Source: Massilia sp. METH4 (GTDB taxonomy: Bacteria > Pseudomonadota > Gammaproteobacteria > Burkholderiales > Burkholderiaceae_D). From it: a stretch of 64,000 nt of DNA. Position numbers and translations under genes: made by a program. The DNA is taken from NCBI RefSeq assembly GCF_037094685.1, contig NZ_CP146614.1, positions 682,001 through 746,000 on the forward strand, written 5' to 3'. The stretch's first letter is position 1; the number at the start of each line of letters is the position of its first letter. Shown piece by piece: positions 17,539 through 28,045 of this stretch. Under the pieces are notes generated by a model. That model searched no databases. It was not told where the DNA came from and was given only the letters and a program-made list of their open reading frames with translations.

Positions 17539-18808
17539 GACTGCCCTCCTTCGCGGCGAGGCACAGCCCCATCAGCACGAACAGCATCAACACATAGAAC
17601 ATCGTGCTGCGCACGGAATAGAAAATCACCTCGGTCAGCCCGAAGCTGAAGTAACTCAGCACAAGCAGCAAGCCCGCCAGCGCCGCCGCCACGAGCCCCG
17701 CCGGAGCCGATTCGTGCGAGCGCAGCATGCGCAGGAAGAACAGGAACGGCAGCAGCAGCGTGGCGAACCAGCACAGCAGGCCCACCACGCCGCCGTACAC
17801 GAGGGCCTGCAGCGCATCGTTGTGGAAATGCTCGGCTTCGAGCACGAAGGGCTGCAAGACGCCGGCGTCGACCAGTTGGGCGAGCTCGGCCTTGATCCGT
17901 TCCTGGCCGCTCGGCGTCCATGGATGGCGCTCGGCCAGCATCACGGCGCCCTTCCACAGTTCCAGCCGCACGCCGACATTGGTGAATGCGCTGCCACCGT
18001 TGAAATAGGTCTGCACGTCGTTTACGCCCTGCTCCATGCGCTCGCTCATGCCGGTCTGCGGCACGAAAAAGGCGCCGGCCATCAGCAGCGCCACCAGCGA
18101 GGCGCTGGCTTTCGCGAACTTGCCGCGCAAGAAATGACCATATTTCAGGAACAGCAGGGCCGCAAGCACGATCGCCACCCAGCCGCCGCGCGTGCCCGTG
18201 GCCACCATACCGATGAGGCCGGCGATGACGCCGAGCGCAGGCCAGATGCGTTGCCGCCCGCGGAAATCGAGCACCGCGGCCAGGCACATCAGCCCCATGA
18301 CCAGCACGATGTCGCCGAACGTGATGGCATTGATGGACCCGCCGGGCCGCTCGATGCCCAGGCCCCAGCGCTGGTAGCCCGCCACGCAGGCCCCGACGAC
18401 GGCGCCGCCGATCAATCCCCACCACAAGGCCTTGCGGCTGGGCCGGTAGACGAGCACGGCAATGCATGCCGAAACGGCAAGCAGCATGCGCACGGGTTTT
18501 TCGAACTGCCGCAGGTGGATATCGTCATACAACAGCGCTGACAGGCCGGCAAACACACACGCAGCGCCAAAAGCTGTCAAAACGCCACGGATATCGTTAA
18601 GATGTCGCCGGAACGCCGGCAGCCCACGCCGGTGGGACCAGATCGCCGCCAGCAGGAAGCCGAAACTGCACAGGCCCACACCGGCATTGGCGATCAGGGT
18701 CAGAAAGGGCAGGAGGAAGACCAGGCAGTGGATGATAATAGTGGTAACGGCGGAAACGGCGGAATCGGCGCTTGCATCGGCGCCCCTGGCAATAGTTTTA
18801 TTCATCAA
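17531..18808 (-). CDS. waaL: O-antigen ligase / Wzy_C-family membrane protein
   Basis: A 425-residue inner-membrane protein with about ten to twelve hydrophobic helices and a large periplasmic loop in the second half. The Wzy_C/WaaL core includes MVATGTRGGWVAIVLAALL near residue 210 and, in the loop, RLELWKGAVMLAERHPWTP near 290-310 followed by EAEHFHNDALQALVYGG near 345. The loop histidine is typical of the ligase family, which transfers undecaprenyl-linked O-antigen onto lipid A core. Gene order (next to waaF) favours ligase over polymerase, but the two are hard to separate by sequence. It is transcribed away from the GT2 gene, with only 25 nt between the start codons. Confidence 0.82.
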   Translation of the reverse strand: MMNKTIARGADASADSAVSAVTTIIIHCLVFLLPFLTLIANAGVGLCSFGFLLAAIWSHRRGLPAFRRHLNDIRGVLTAFGAACVFAGLSALLYDDIHLRQFEKPVRMLLAVSACIAVLVYRPSRKALWWGLIGGAVVGACVAGYQRWGLGIERPGGSINAITFGDIVLVMGLMCLAAVLDFRGRQRIWPALGVIAGLIGMVATGTRGGWVAIVLAALLFLKYGHFLRGKFAKASASLVALLMAGAFFVPQTGMSERMEQGVNDVQTYFNGGSAFTNVGVRLELWKGAVMLAERHPWTPSGQERIKAELAQLVDAGVLQPFVLEAEHFHNDALQALVYGGVVGLLCWFATLLLPFLFFLRMLRSHESAPAGLVAAALAGLLLVLSYFSFGLTEVIFYSVRSTMFYVLMLFVLMGLCLAAKEGSHG

Positions 18809-18833
18809 TGTTCTTGTGGGGCGCGCCGACTAC

Positions 18834-19742
18834 ATGCAACCAGCGTCGAAAATTTCTGTCATTGTTACAACCTACAACCGCCCGGACGCGCTGACGGCCG
18901 TGATCGAAGCCTGCTTTGCACAGGATGACCCGCATTTTGAAATCATTATCGCTGATGACGGCTCGTCGAACAACACGCGGGAATGCGTGGAAGCGCTGCG
19001 CCGCCGCTCGCCCGTGCCATTGCGGCACGTCTGGCAGTCGGACGAAGGCTTTCGCGCCGCGCGGGTACGCAACCTGGGCACGCTCGCGGCCAGCGGCGAC
19101 TATATCGTGTTCCTGGACGGCGACTGCATCCCCCCGCCGCACTTCGTATCGCAGCACCGCAAGCTGGCACGTCCCGGCTTCATCGTTTCCGGCAGCCGCG
19201 TGCTGATGTCGGAGCAGTATACGCGCAGGCTGCTCGATGCGCGCATCAACCTGCACAAGCTGGGCGCCCTCGAGCGGCTGCGGCTGCGCCTGGGTGGTCA
19301 TTTCAACAAGTTCCTGCAAACTGTGCTGGTGCTGCCGGACGTCGGCCGCGAGCGGCGCAAATTCACGTGGCGTCGCATCAAGAGCTGCAACCTGGCCGTG
19401 TGGCGCAGCGACCTGGATCGGGTAAACGGCTTCGACGAAAGCTTTACAGGTTGGGGCCACGAGGATTCCGACCTGGTGGTACGCCTGTACAACGCCGGCG
19501 TGCTGCGCAAGGATGGGGCCTTCGCCACGGAGGTCTACCACCTGTGGCACCACGAGAACTTGCGCGACCATGCGACGTCCAACCGCAAGGTGGTGCTGCA
19601 GCGCGCCGCGGACGGCACTACGCAGGCAAAAACGGGCTTGCGCGAAATGGCCAGGACGGCCGGCGCGGCGCCGGTTGCCGCCCCGCCTTCCGCCGCTCTG
19701 CCTTCCGAAACGGGCGATGGGCAGGTGCGGAGTACAATCTGA
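18834..19742 (+). CDS. Family 2 glycosyltransferase with C-terminal galactosyltransferase-like region
   Basis: A 302-residue cytosolic GT-A enzyme. It starts KISVIVTTYNRPDALTAVI at residues 5-23, has the donor-binding IIIADDGSSNNT and the metal-binding FLDGDCIPP (DxD-like, near residue 98). Near residue 207 it has GWGHEDSDLVVRL, the motif of the Glyco_transf_7C part of N-acetylgalactosaminyl- or galactosyltransferases. About 40 C-terminal residues are Ala/Pro-rich and probably disordered. The same frame runs far upstream, but ATG 18834 fits the fold. The start lies 25 nt from the divergent waaL start, so any promoters must overlap the coding sequences. It probably acts on LPS core or O-antigen. 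Confidence 0.87.
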   Translation: MQPASKISVIVTTYNRPDALTAVIEACFAQDDPHFEIIIADDGSSNNTRECVEALRRRSPVPLRHVWQSDEGFRAARVRNLGTLAASGDYIVFLDGDCIPPPHFVSQHRKLARPGFIVSGSRVLMSEQYTRRLLDARINLHKLGALERLRLRLGGHFNKFLQTVLVLPDVGRERRKFTWRRIKSCNLAVWRSDLDRVNGFDESFTGWGHEDSDLVVRLYNAGVLRKDGAFATEVYHLWHHENLRDHATSNRKVVLQRAADGTTQAKTGLREMARTAGAAPVAAPPSAALPSETGDGQVRSTI

Positions 19743-19833
19743 CCGGCAACGGCGGCATGTGCGGTACCGAACTGATATTGCATGCGGGTACTGCCAAGCT
19801 GGCGACTGAGCAAACCACCAAGGAGGAACCGCG

Positions 19834-20064
19834 ATGCGCCTGGATATTTACCGACGACCCGAACACGATGGCATTTATTCCTATCTGGCCGTGCCGGAAG
19901 GAAAACCGATCCCGCAGGAGGCAATCAATACCGACTGGGAACCGGAGGCCAAGGCGCTGGAAGTCGACGATGATGCCGACACCCTGCCCGAGTTCCACAT
20001 CGAACACCTGCCCGAGCAGATCGGCACCAAGGGCTACGCGATCACCGGCCTGAAGGATATGTAG
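19834..20064 (+). CDS. Small conserved acidic protein, resembles DUF6139
   Basis: A 76-residue acidic protein (MRLDIYRRPEHDG at the start, GTKGYAITGLKDM at the end) with no membrane helix or signal. It has an excellent ribosome binding site, AAGGAGG about 7 nt before the ATG, which supports real and abundant translation. I recall similar short proteins in Oxalobacteraceae annotated as DUF6139, but that match is from memory and has no known function. It lies between two glycosyltransferase genes in the same direction, 91 nt after the first. Confidence 0.72.
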   Translation: MRLDIYRRPEHDGIYSYLAVPEGKPIPQEAINTDWEPEAKALEVDDDADTLPEFHIEHLPEQIGTKGYAITGLKDM

Positions 20065-20163
20065 GATATGTAGCATCCGTGGCATCCGGCGCCTGCCGGA
20101 TGCCGTTGCGCTGTGCTGGCGCAACAGCAGGCCCGATGTCGCTGGCGGCGGCGTTCGCAAGAG

Positions 20164-20213
20164 GGTTACAAGGGGTTACAATTAATAAATTGGTAACTCC
20201 CCTTACATACCGC
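20164..20213 (+). promoter_or_regulatory. GTTAC/GTAAC repeat cluster ahead of a glycosyltransferase gene
   Basis: Just before the GTG start at 20227 are two direct GGTTACA units (20164-20170 and 20174-20180), an AT-rich core AATTAATAAATT, and an inverted TGGTAACT (20191-20198). The layout suggests a dimeric regulator site over a promoter. The AT-rich core stands out in this GC-rich genome. No known regulator is assigned. Confidence 0.4.
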
Positions 20214-20226
20214 GACAGGGCCTGCC

Positions 20227-21285
20227 GTGATCCATTTCTTCCCCACCTATACGAAGGACGGCACCCGTTCGCCGTTCGCCCTCGGCCTGAAGGAACTGGG
20301 CGTCGATTATCGGCTGTTCGCCGACGACGTACGCTTCCGCTACCACTCCCGCCTGAAACTGCTGTTCGTCGGCTGGCCGAAACTGGCCTGGTTCGCGCTG
20401 CGCGCCGGCATCCGCTCGCTAGTCACGAGCCGCACCCATCCCGAGGCCGTGGTCCTGGGTTCGGATATCGAGGTACTGATCTTCGCGCCCTTGCGCGCCC
20501 TGTTCTCGCGCCGCACGCAGATCGTGCTGCTGGGCTTTATCCTCACGCCGCGCCAGCACCCGCTGCTGAACCGGCTGCGGCTGATGTACTTCCGCTTCGT
20601 GATGTCGTTCGTCGCCAAGGTGATCTGCCATTCGAAGAAGGAACGCGAGCGCTACAGGGAACTGTTCGCGAACGGCCGCACCGAAGTGTTCTACATGCCG
20701 CACGGCACGCACATCTACGGCCGCGAGGAATTGCCCGAAGCATCGAACTCGCCCTACATCCTGACGGCCGGCCGCTCCGGCCGCGACTACGGCACGTTGT
20801 TCGAGGCCGTAGCCGGCTTGCCGATCCGGCTGCACGTGGTGTGCGACAACGACAAGCCGCTGGCCGGGCTCACGATCCCGCCCAACGTGACGGTGCTGCG
20901 CAACTGCTACGACGGCGACTATGTCGAGCAGCTGAAGAACGCGCGTTTCGTGGTGGTGCCGCTCGGCGTGGCCGACATCTCCGCCGGCCAGATGGTACTG
21001 CTGCAGGCGATGGCCTTCAACAAGGCCACCGTGATCACGCGCACGCTGACGGTGGAGGACTACGTCAGCGACGGCAACGAGGCGCTGCTGGTGCCGCAGG
21101 GCGACGCGACGGCGATGCGCGCGGCGATCGTGCGGCTGCTGGAGGATGCGCCGTACATGGAGCAGATGGCCGGCCGGGCCTTGCATGCGTTCGATGACCG
21201 GTTCGACATGAAGGCGTTCGTGCGCAACCTGGTGGCCGCGGTAAGGGCGCCGAGGGAGCTGCCTCATGGGAAAACCGGTGTCTGA
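20227..21285 (+). CDS. GT-B glycosyltransferase (GT4-like)
   Basis: A 352-residue protein beginning at GTG (MIHFFPTYTKDGTRSPFA). The C-terminal half has the donor-site pattern of GT4-like enzymes: NSPYILTAGRSGRDYGTLFEAV at about 176-197 (sugar-nucleotide domain start) and SAGQMVLLQAMAFNKATVITRT at about 257-278, ending in a typical helix. No membrane span is clear, so it is cytosolic or peripheral. The acceptor is unknown; neighbours suggest LPS or exopolysaccharide. Oddly, the last codons and the stop (GGT GTC TGA) lie inside the hairpin repeat at 21277, so the repeat has set the 3' end of the gene. Confidence 0.82.
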   Translation: MIHFFPTYTKDGTRSPFALGLKELGVDYRLFADDVRFRYHSRLKLLFVGWPKLAWFALRAGIRSLVTSRTHPEAVVLGSDIEVLIFAPLRALFSRRTQIVLLGFILTPRQHPLLNRLRLMYFRFVMSFVAKVICHSKKERERYRELFANGRTEVFYMPHGTHIYGREELPEASNSPYILTAGRSGRDYGTLFEAVAGLPIRLHVVCDNDKPLAGLTIPPNVTVLRNCYDGDYVEQLKNARFVVVPLGVADISAGQMVLLQAMAFNKATVITRTLTVEDYVSDGNEALLVPQGDATAMRAAIVRLLEDAPYMEQMAGRALHAFDDRFDMKAFVRNLVAAVRAPRELPHGKTGV

Positions 21286-21317
21286 CACTATTTCCTGGGG
21301 AAATAGTGTCAGACACC
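21277..21317. repeat. Perfect 19-bp hairpin repeat, GGTGTCTGACACT family
   Basis: GGTGTCTGACACTATTTCC and its exact reverse complement are separated by TGG. It covers the stop codon of the glycosyltransferase gene. The run of the fold could terminate transcription. A relative follows at 21351. Confidence 0.85.
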
Positions 21318-21350
21318 GATGCTTCCAGCGTCCGCAGCGCCAGGGCACTC

Positions 21351-21401
21351 GGTGTCGAACATTTTTTTCTGGGCATTATCCAGAAAAAAGTGTGCGACAC
21401 C
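21351..21401. repeat. Second hairpin repeat of the GGTGTC family
   Basis: GGTGTCGAACATTTTTTTCTGG pairs imperfectly with CCAGAAAAAAGTGTGCGACACC across a 7-nt loop. It sits 19 nt from the dnaE stop, between convergent genes, and has a T-run in either direction, so it is a good candidate for a two-way terminator. Confidence 0.75.
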
Positions 21402-21419
21402 GGTTGTCCTGAAACCCGG

Positions 21420-24400
21420 TCAGTACTCCACCGCCACCTCTTTCGCCCCCAGCGCCAGCTCCAGCGCCAGCTTGAGCTCGTCCGAAGGCGCCACCCGCCA
21501 GTCATCCCCCAGCTGCAAGGTGCAGTCGATGCCTTGCGGCCGGATGCGCATCTGGACCGGCAGGCCGTAGTCGTCGCGGTGCGGCGCGAGCACTTCGCGC
21601 AGCTTGGCGGGCGGCACGCTTGACGGCAGCAGCCAGCCCATCTGGCGGCCGAACTGCAGGCGGGCCGACACGATGTCGTACACCTTCTCGGCCGAGATAC
21701 GCAGGCCGCCGGTGAAGCGGTCTTCCGACACCTTGCCCGTCACGCACAGGAATTCGTCTTCCTTGAACGCCTTCTTGTTCGCCTCGAAGATCTCGTTGTA
21801 CACGGTCACCTCCACGACGGCACTCTTGTCGTCCAGCGAGACGATCAGGATCTTGCCGCGCTGCGTCATCTGCGTGCGGATGCCGGTGATGACGCCGCAC
21901 ATCATGCGCGCGTCGCGCGAGGGCTCCAGCTCGGAGAGCTTGGTGCGGGCGAAGCGCCGCGCCTCGGCCGCGTACGAGTCGAACATGTGGCCGGACAGGT
22001 AGTAGCCCAGCGCGATCTTTTCCTCGGCCAGCTTCTGGCGGTCGGTCCACGGCGTGGCCTGCACGTATTCGGGCGGCGCCACGAGATCGCTGTCGTCGCC
22101 GCCGAACAGGCTCACCTGGTTGGCGGCGCGCAGCTCCTGCTCGGCGCATTCCATGGCGAAGCCCACCGAGGCGAACAGCACGGAACGATCGACGCCAAAC
22201 GAGTCGAAGGCGCCGGCGCGGATCAGCGCCTCGATGGTGCGGCGGTTGATCTGCTTCTTGTCGACCCGCTTGCAGAAGTCGAACAGGCTGGTGAACGGGC
22301 CGTCCGCTTCCCGCGCGGCGATGATCGCCTCGATCGCGTTCTGGCCGGCGCCCTTCACGCCGCCCAGGCCGTAGCGGATCGCGGTGACTTTCTTGCCGGT
22401 CACGGAGCGCGGCTGGCCGTCCGGCCGGAAGCGGTAGGCCGACAGGTTGATGTCCGGCGGCAGGATGGTCAGGCCGCAGACCTCGATCGCATCCTCGACC
22501 AGGATCTTCACCTTCTCGGTGTCGTCCATGGTCAGCGACATGTTGGCCGCCATGAACGCGGCCGTGTGGTGCTGCTTCAGGTAGGCGGTGTGGTACGACA
22601 GCAGCGCGTAGGCGGCGGCGTGCGACTTGTTGAAGCCGTAGCCCGCGAACTTCTCCATCAGGTCGAAGATCTCGTCGGCCTTTTCCACCGTCAGGCCGCG
22701 TTCGCCGGCACCCTTGCGGAAGATCTCGCGGTGCTCGGCCATCTCTTCGGCCTTCTTCTTGCCCATCGCGCGGCGCAGCATGTCGGCCCCGCCCAGCGAG
22801 TAGCCGCCGATGATCTGCGCCATCTGCATCACCTGCTCCTGGTAGACCATGATGCCATAGGTCTCGGACAGGATGCCCTCCGTGCGCGGGTCCGGATACT
22901 CGAACTTTTCGCCGTGCTTGCGCTTGCAGAAGTCGGGAATCAGGTCCATCGGGCCCGGGCGATACAGCGCCACCAGCGCGATGATGTCCTCGAAGCGGTC
23001 GGGGCGCGCATCCTTGAGCATGCCCTGCATGCCGCGCGATTCCAGCTGGAACACGGCGACGGTCTTCGCCTTGGTCAGCAGGTCATACGAGGCGCGGTCG
23101 TCCAGCGGCACGTTGGCCAGGTCGAAGTCCTTGTCGGCCGGGTCCAGCTCGCGGATGTAGTTCACCGCGCGGTCGAGGATCGTCAGCGTCGTCAGGCCCA
23201 GGAAGTCGAACTTCACCAGGCCCACGGCTTCCACGTCGTCCTTGTCGTACTGCGACACCACGCCCGAGTCGCCGGACTGCGTGTACAGCGGGCAGAAGTC
23301 GGTCAGCTTGCCCGGGGCGATCAGCACGCCGCCGGCGTGCATGCCGATGCCGCGGGTGATGCCCTCGACCTGCTGGGCCAGGTCCAGCAGCTGGCGCACT
23401 TCCTCCTCGTTCTCGAGGCGCTCCTTGAGCAGCGGTTCTTCCTCGATCGCCTCGGCGATCGTCACCGGCTTGCCGGGCTTGAACGGGATCAGCTTGGAGA
23501 TGCCGTCGCAGAAGTTATAGCCGAAGTCCAGCACGCGGCCCACGTCGCGGATCGCGCCCTTGGCCGCCATCGTGCCGAACGTTGCGATCTGCGACACGGC
23601 CTCGCGGCCGTACAGGTCCTTCACGTGCTGGATCACCAGTTCGCGCTTTTCCTGGCAAAAGTCGATGTCGAAGTCGGGCATCGAAACCCGTTCCGGATTC
23701 AGGAAGCGCTCGAACAGCAGGTTGTATTTCAGCGGGTCGAGGTCGGTGATCTTCAGCGCATAGGCCACCAGCGAGCCGGCGCCGGAACCCCGGCCCGGGC
23801 CGATCGGCACGCCGTTGTTCTTGCCCCACTGGATGAACTCCGCCACGATCAGGAAGTAGCCCGGGAACTTCATCTTGATGATGGTGTTGTTCTCGAACTC
23901 GAGCCGCTCTTCGTAGCGGGGGCGCTGCTTCTCGCGTTCCTCCGGGTTCGGGAACAGCTGCAGCAGCCGCTCCTCCAGGCCCTTCTTCGTTTCGGCGACG
24001 AGGAATTCGTCGATCGTCATGCCCGGCGTGGGGAAATTCGGAAGCTGCGGCTTGCCCAGCGTGAGCGTGACGTTGCAGCGCCTGGCGATTTCCACGGAAT
24101 TCTGCAACGCGGCCGGCAGGTCCTCGAACAGGATCGCCATCTCTTCCTGCGTCATGAAGCGCATCTGCTCGTTGAAGCGCTTCACGCGCCTGGCGTTGGC
24201 GATCATTTCGCCTTCGGCGATACAGATGCGGGCTTCGTGCGCGATGAACTCGGACTCGGACATGAACTGCACCGGGTGGGTGGCCACCACGGGCAGGCGC
24301 AGCCTGGCCGCCAGGGCCACCGACTGGCGCACCTGGGCTTCCTGGTTGGGCTGGCCGGCGCGCTGGATCTCGATGTAGAAATGGCCGGGGAAGATGGCCG

Positions 24401-24977
24401 ACCACTTGCGCGCATGCTGCTCGGCGAGCTCCAGGTTGCCGTTGTCGATCGCGCAACCGATATCGCCGAACTGCGCGCCCGACAAGGCGATCAGCCCGTT
24501 GGCGCCGCTCTCGCCGGGCAGCACGTCATACGACTGGTCCTTCAGCGCCTGCAACCATTCGGTGCGCAGCTCGGCGCGGCCCTTGTACTGGTTCGTCAGC
24601 CATGCCTGCGACAGCAGTTCGCACAGCTGCAGGTAGCCCACGCGGTTCTTTGCCAGCAGCAGCAGGCGCGATGGCTTGTCGCGGTTGTCATCGTTGGTGA
24701 TCCACACGTCGCAGCCGATCACGGGCTTGACGCCCTTGCCGCGGGCGGCCTTGTAGAACTTGACCATGCCGAACAGGTTCGACAGGTCGGTGACGGCGAG
24801 CGCGCCCTGCCGGTCCTTCGCCGCGGCCTTCACCAGGTCGTCGATGCGCACCAGGCCGTCGACGATCGAATACTCCGAGTGCACCCGCAGGTGGACGAAA
24901 TCCGGGCCCGGCGGCGCTGCGGGTTCGTCGGGCTGGATGACAGGCTGTTCGAGGGTGGTGGTACTCATGAAGCTCAC
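21420..24977 (-). CDS. dnaE: DNA polymerase III alpha subunit
   Basis: The 1185-residue catalytic subunit of the replicative DNA polymerase. In order: PHP domain starting FVHLRVHSEYSIVDGLVRID (about 26-45), the C-family polymerase core with GPGRGSGAGSLVAYAL and the catalytic PDFDIDFCQEKRELV near residue 430, the helix-hairpin-helix thumb/finger region with KFAGYGFNKSHAAAYALLSY near 770, then an OB-fold domain (GVITGIRTQMTQRGKIL) and C-terminal tau-binding region. The length is slightly above E. coli DnaE (1160). Met4 is an alternative start. It lies 38 nt after gmd on the same strand; TAGAAT just before the start may be its own -10. Confidence 0.98.
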   Translation of the reverse strand: MSFMSTTTLEQPVIQPDEPAAPPGPDFVHLRVHSEYSIVDGLVRIDDLVKAAAKDRQGALAVTDLSNLFGMVKFYKAARGKGVKPVIGCDVWITNDDNRDKPSRLLLLAKNRVGYLQLCELLSQAWLTNQYKGRAELRTEWLQALKDQSYDVLPGESGANGLIALSGAQFGDIGCAIDNGNLELAEQHARKWSAIFPGHFYIEIQRAGQPNQEAQVRQSVALAARLRLPVVATHPVQFMSESEFIAHEARICIAEGEMIANARRVKRFNEQMRFMTQEEMAILFEDLPAALQNSVEIARRCNVTLTLGKPQLPNFPTPGMTIDEFLVAETKKGLEERLLQLFPNPEEREKQRPRYEERLEFENNTIIKMKFPGYFLIVAEFIQWGKNNGVPIGPGRGSGAGSLVAYALKITDLDPLKYNLLFERFLNPERVSMPDFDIDFCQEKRELVIQHVKDLYGREAVSQIATFGTMAAKGAIRDVGRVLDFGYNFCDGISKLIPFKPGKPVTIAEAIEEEPLLKERLENEEEVRQLLDLAQQVEGITRGIGMHAGGVLIAPGKLTDFCPLYTQSGDSGVVSQYDKDDVEAVGLVKFDFLGLTTLTILDRAVNYIRELDPADKDFDLANVPLDDRASYDLLTKAKTVAVFQLESRGMQGMLKDARPDRFEDIIALVALYRPGPMDLIPDFCKRKHGEKFEYPDPRTEGILSETYGIMVYQEQVMQMAQIIGGYSLGGADMLRRAMGKKKAEEMAEHREIFRKGAGERGLTVEKADEIFDLMEKFAGYGFNKSHAAAYALLSYHTAYLKQHHTAAFMAANMSLTMDDTEKVKILVEDAIEVCGLTILPPDINLSAYRFRPDGQPRSVTGKKVTAIRYGLGGVKGAGQNAIEAIIAAREADGPFTSLFDFCKRVDKKQINRRTIEALIRAGAFDSFGVDRSVLFASVGFAMECAEQELRAANQVSLFGGDDSDLVAPPEYVQATPWTDRQKLAEEKIALGYYLSGHMFDSYAAEARRFARTKLSELEPSRDARMMCGVITGIRTQMTQRGKILIVSLDDKSAVVEVTVYNEIFEANKKAFKEDEFLCVTGKVSEDRFTGGLRISAEKVYDIVSARLQFGRQMGWLLPSSVPPAKLREVLAPHRDDYGLPVQMRIRPQGIDCTLQLGDDWRVAPSDELKLALELALGAKEVAVEY

Positions 24978-25015
24978 GAAATGGGGACGGCGGAACGCGC
25001 TATTCTACAGGGGGA

Positions 25016-26119
<1,104 letters not shown>

Positions 26120-26294
26120 TCAGCGTGGCGGCCATTCGAACTGCCGCGATCGCGAAGCCGGAAATGGCGCTTTCGACACGTAACGACCATGCACTGTTCA
26201 CAACTGAACTTAACTGTCGGAAAATCTTACAGTTTCGCGGAGCCTGTTTGCGCCGACTCAACCATATCATTGATTTTCCTCAAGATTATCTTGC

Positions 26295-26310
26295 TGGCAT
26301 CATGCTTGCT
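26295..26310 (+). promoter_or_regulatory. Sigma-54-type promoter ahead of a PEP-CTERM gene
   Basis: TGGCAT-CATGC-TTGCT fits the -24/-12 consensus TGGCAC-N5-TTGCA with GG and GC at the required spacing. Transcription would start near 26321, 27 nt before the GTG start. In several PEP-CTERM bacteria the PrsK/PrsR two-component system works through RpoN on such genes. A second such site is at 55819. Confidence 0.6.
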
Positions 26311-26347
26311 TACACGAGCTCCGACACCCCATGACCAGGAGCCTCTC

Positions 26348-26920
26348 GTGCGAAACATCTTCAAGAATATCCTCCTTGCCGGCGGCTTGCTGCTGGGCAT
26401 GCAAACCGCGGCCCACGCGGGACCGATCCTCGTCGTCACGAACGGCATCCTGATGGGTGCGCAGGGCGTGGAATTCGACGGGCATACTTATGACGTGTCG
26501 TTCTCGGATGCGCGCCCGACCACCGGCAACCTGGGATTTTTCAATTTCGACGACAGCTATGCCGCCGCCGATGCCCTCGACAGGCTCGTGTTCCAGGGGG
26601 TGTATGACACATCGCCGGGCCGGACGAACGGCTGCTCGAACCCGCTCAGCTGCCTGGTCGTGACGGCCTACGACTTCAGCTTCCTGGGCGTCCACGGCGT
26701 GGGCTTCACGAACACCTCCACGCGCTATGTCGACCCGATCATTCCGTATATCGTGGTCGGCAATGCCGCCAAGGGGGCCGGCGTGACTTACGCGCACTGG
26801 TCGTTGCAGGAAGAGCGCCAGGCCGTGCCGGAACCATCCTCGCTGCTGCTGGCCGGCATCGGCCTGGCCGCGATGCTCGCGCCGCGCCTGCGGCGCCGCG
26901 GCGCGGCCGCTGTTGCATAG
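26348..26920 (+). CDS. PEP-CTERM sorted secreted protein
   Basis: A 190-residue exported protein starting at GTG 26348, with AGGAG 7 nt upstream. The signal peptide spans about residues 1-22 and ends AAHA before GPILVV. The C-terminus carries VPEPSSLLLAGIGLAAM and the basic RLRRRG, a standard exosortase sorting tail. The mature domain (about 23-160) is rich in Asp, Ser, Gly and Thr, with two close Cys in GCSNPLSCLVV, and has no function I recognise. The upstream frame is open but lacks a signal peptide. The sigma-54-type promoter and the position after gmd suggest a link to surface polysaccharide, as known for this sorting system. Confidence 0.85.
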   Translation: MRNIFKNILLAGGLLLGMQTAAHAGPILVVTNGILMGAQGVEFDGHTYDVSFSDARPTTGNLGFFNFDDSYAAADALDRLVFQGVYDTSPGRTNGCSNPLSCLVVTAYDFSFLGVHGVGFTNTSTRYVDPIIPYIVVGNAAKGAGVTYAHWSLQEERQAVPEPSSLLLAGIGLAAMLAPRLRRRGAAAVA

Positions 26921-27005
26921 ATCGGAAGAGCAGCGGCGGCACGGGGGAAATGCCAGCCGATACGCTTATAATGTCGGCTGTTCCGCACTTCCTTTCTGAT
27001 CCGTT

Positions 27006-27917
27006 ATGCAAGCTAGCACTCCCGGCGCCCCCGCCCCGGCCGGCGCCGTTCCGGCACATCCGGCGGCGCAGGCCACCGGCCCCTTCGTCAACATCGCCGC
27101 CTACAAGTTCATCACGCTGGACAATCTCGACGTCCTGCGTCCGCAGTACCAGGACATCACGCAGCGCCTCGGCCTGAAGGGCACGATCCTGCTGACACCC
27201 GAGGGCATCAATATGTTCCTCTCCGGCACCCGGGAAAACATCGACGAGTTCCTTGCCTGGGTGCGCGCCGACGCGCGCCTGGCCGACCTGGAAGTGAAGG
27301 AAAGCCTGTCGGCCGAGCAGTCGCACAAGCGCATGCTGGTCAAGATCAAGGCCGAGATCATCACGATGCGCATGCCGCTGATCAAGCCCGAACTGGGCCG
27401 CGCCCCGTTCGTGGAAGCGAAGACCCTGAAGCGCTGGCTGGACCAGGGGCATGACGACGACGGCAAGCCGGTGGTGATGGTGGACACGCGCAACGACTTC
27501 GAAGTGGACGTGGGCACGTTCGACAACACGGTCGACTACCGCATCAAGAAGTTCACCGAATTCCCGCAGGTGATCGAAGAGCACAAGGCCGATTTCGAAG
27601 GCAAGACCGTGGTGACGTTCTGCACCGGCGGCATCCGCTGCGAAAAGGCGGCGATCCACATGCAGAACATCGGCTACGACAATGTGTACCAGCTCGAGGG
27701 CGGCATCTTGAAATACTTCGAGGAAGTGGGCGGCGCGCACTACACGGGCGATTGCTTCGTGTTCGACTACCGCACGGCCCTCAACCCGAAGCTGGAGCCG
27801 ACCGAAACGGTGCAATGCTTCGCCTGCCGCGCCGTCGTCACCCCGCGCCAGCAACTGGCGCCGGAATATGTGTATGGGGTTTCGTGCCCGCATTGCCACG
27901 ACAAGACGACGGCCTGA
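27006..27917 (+). CDS. trhO: tRNA uridine(34) hydroxylase (rhodanese family)
   Basis: A 303-residue cytosolic enzyme of the UPF0176/YceA family, which hydroxylates U34 of certain tRNAs with molecular oxygen. After about 25 Pro/Ala-rich residues comes the N-terminal domain with [20 protein letters not shown] (about 53-72). Then follows the rhodanese domain with [17 protein letters not shown] and the catalytic cysteine in [13 protein letters not shown] near residue 203, and a C-terminal Cys pair motif ([15 protein letters not shown]). A TATAAT lies at 26967-26972. The Pro/Ala-rich leader suggests that translation might start a little later, but no better start is seen. Confidence 0.94.
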   Translation: MQASTPGAPAPAGAVPAHPAAQATGPFVNIAAYKFITLDNLDVLRPQYQDITQRLGLKGTILLTPEGINMFLSGTRENIDEFLAWVRADARLADLEVKESLSAEQSHKRMLVKIKAEIITMRMPLIKPELGRAPFVEAKTLKRWLDQGHDDDGKPVVMVDTRNDFEVDVGTFDNTVDYRIKKFTEFPQVIEEHKADFEGKTVVTFCTGGIRCEKAAIHMQNIGYDNVYQLEGGILKYFEEVGGAHYTGDCFVFDYRTALNPKLEPTETVQCFACRAVVTPRQQLAPEYVYGVSCPHCHDKTTA

Positions 27918-28045
27918 CGGTAGCGTCGTTCAATCCAAGCTTCATTCAGTGAAGCCTCATCTGCTTGTGGATGGGAGCATCTCTACACCCGAAGGGGTAA
28001 CCCTGGAGTCAAGCCCGGCGAGGGCAGCCGGTGGAGCAGGGGTTT

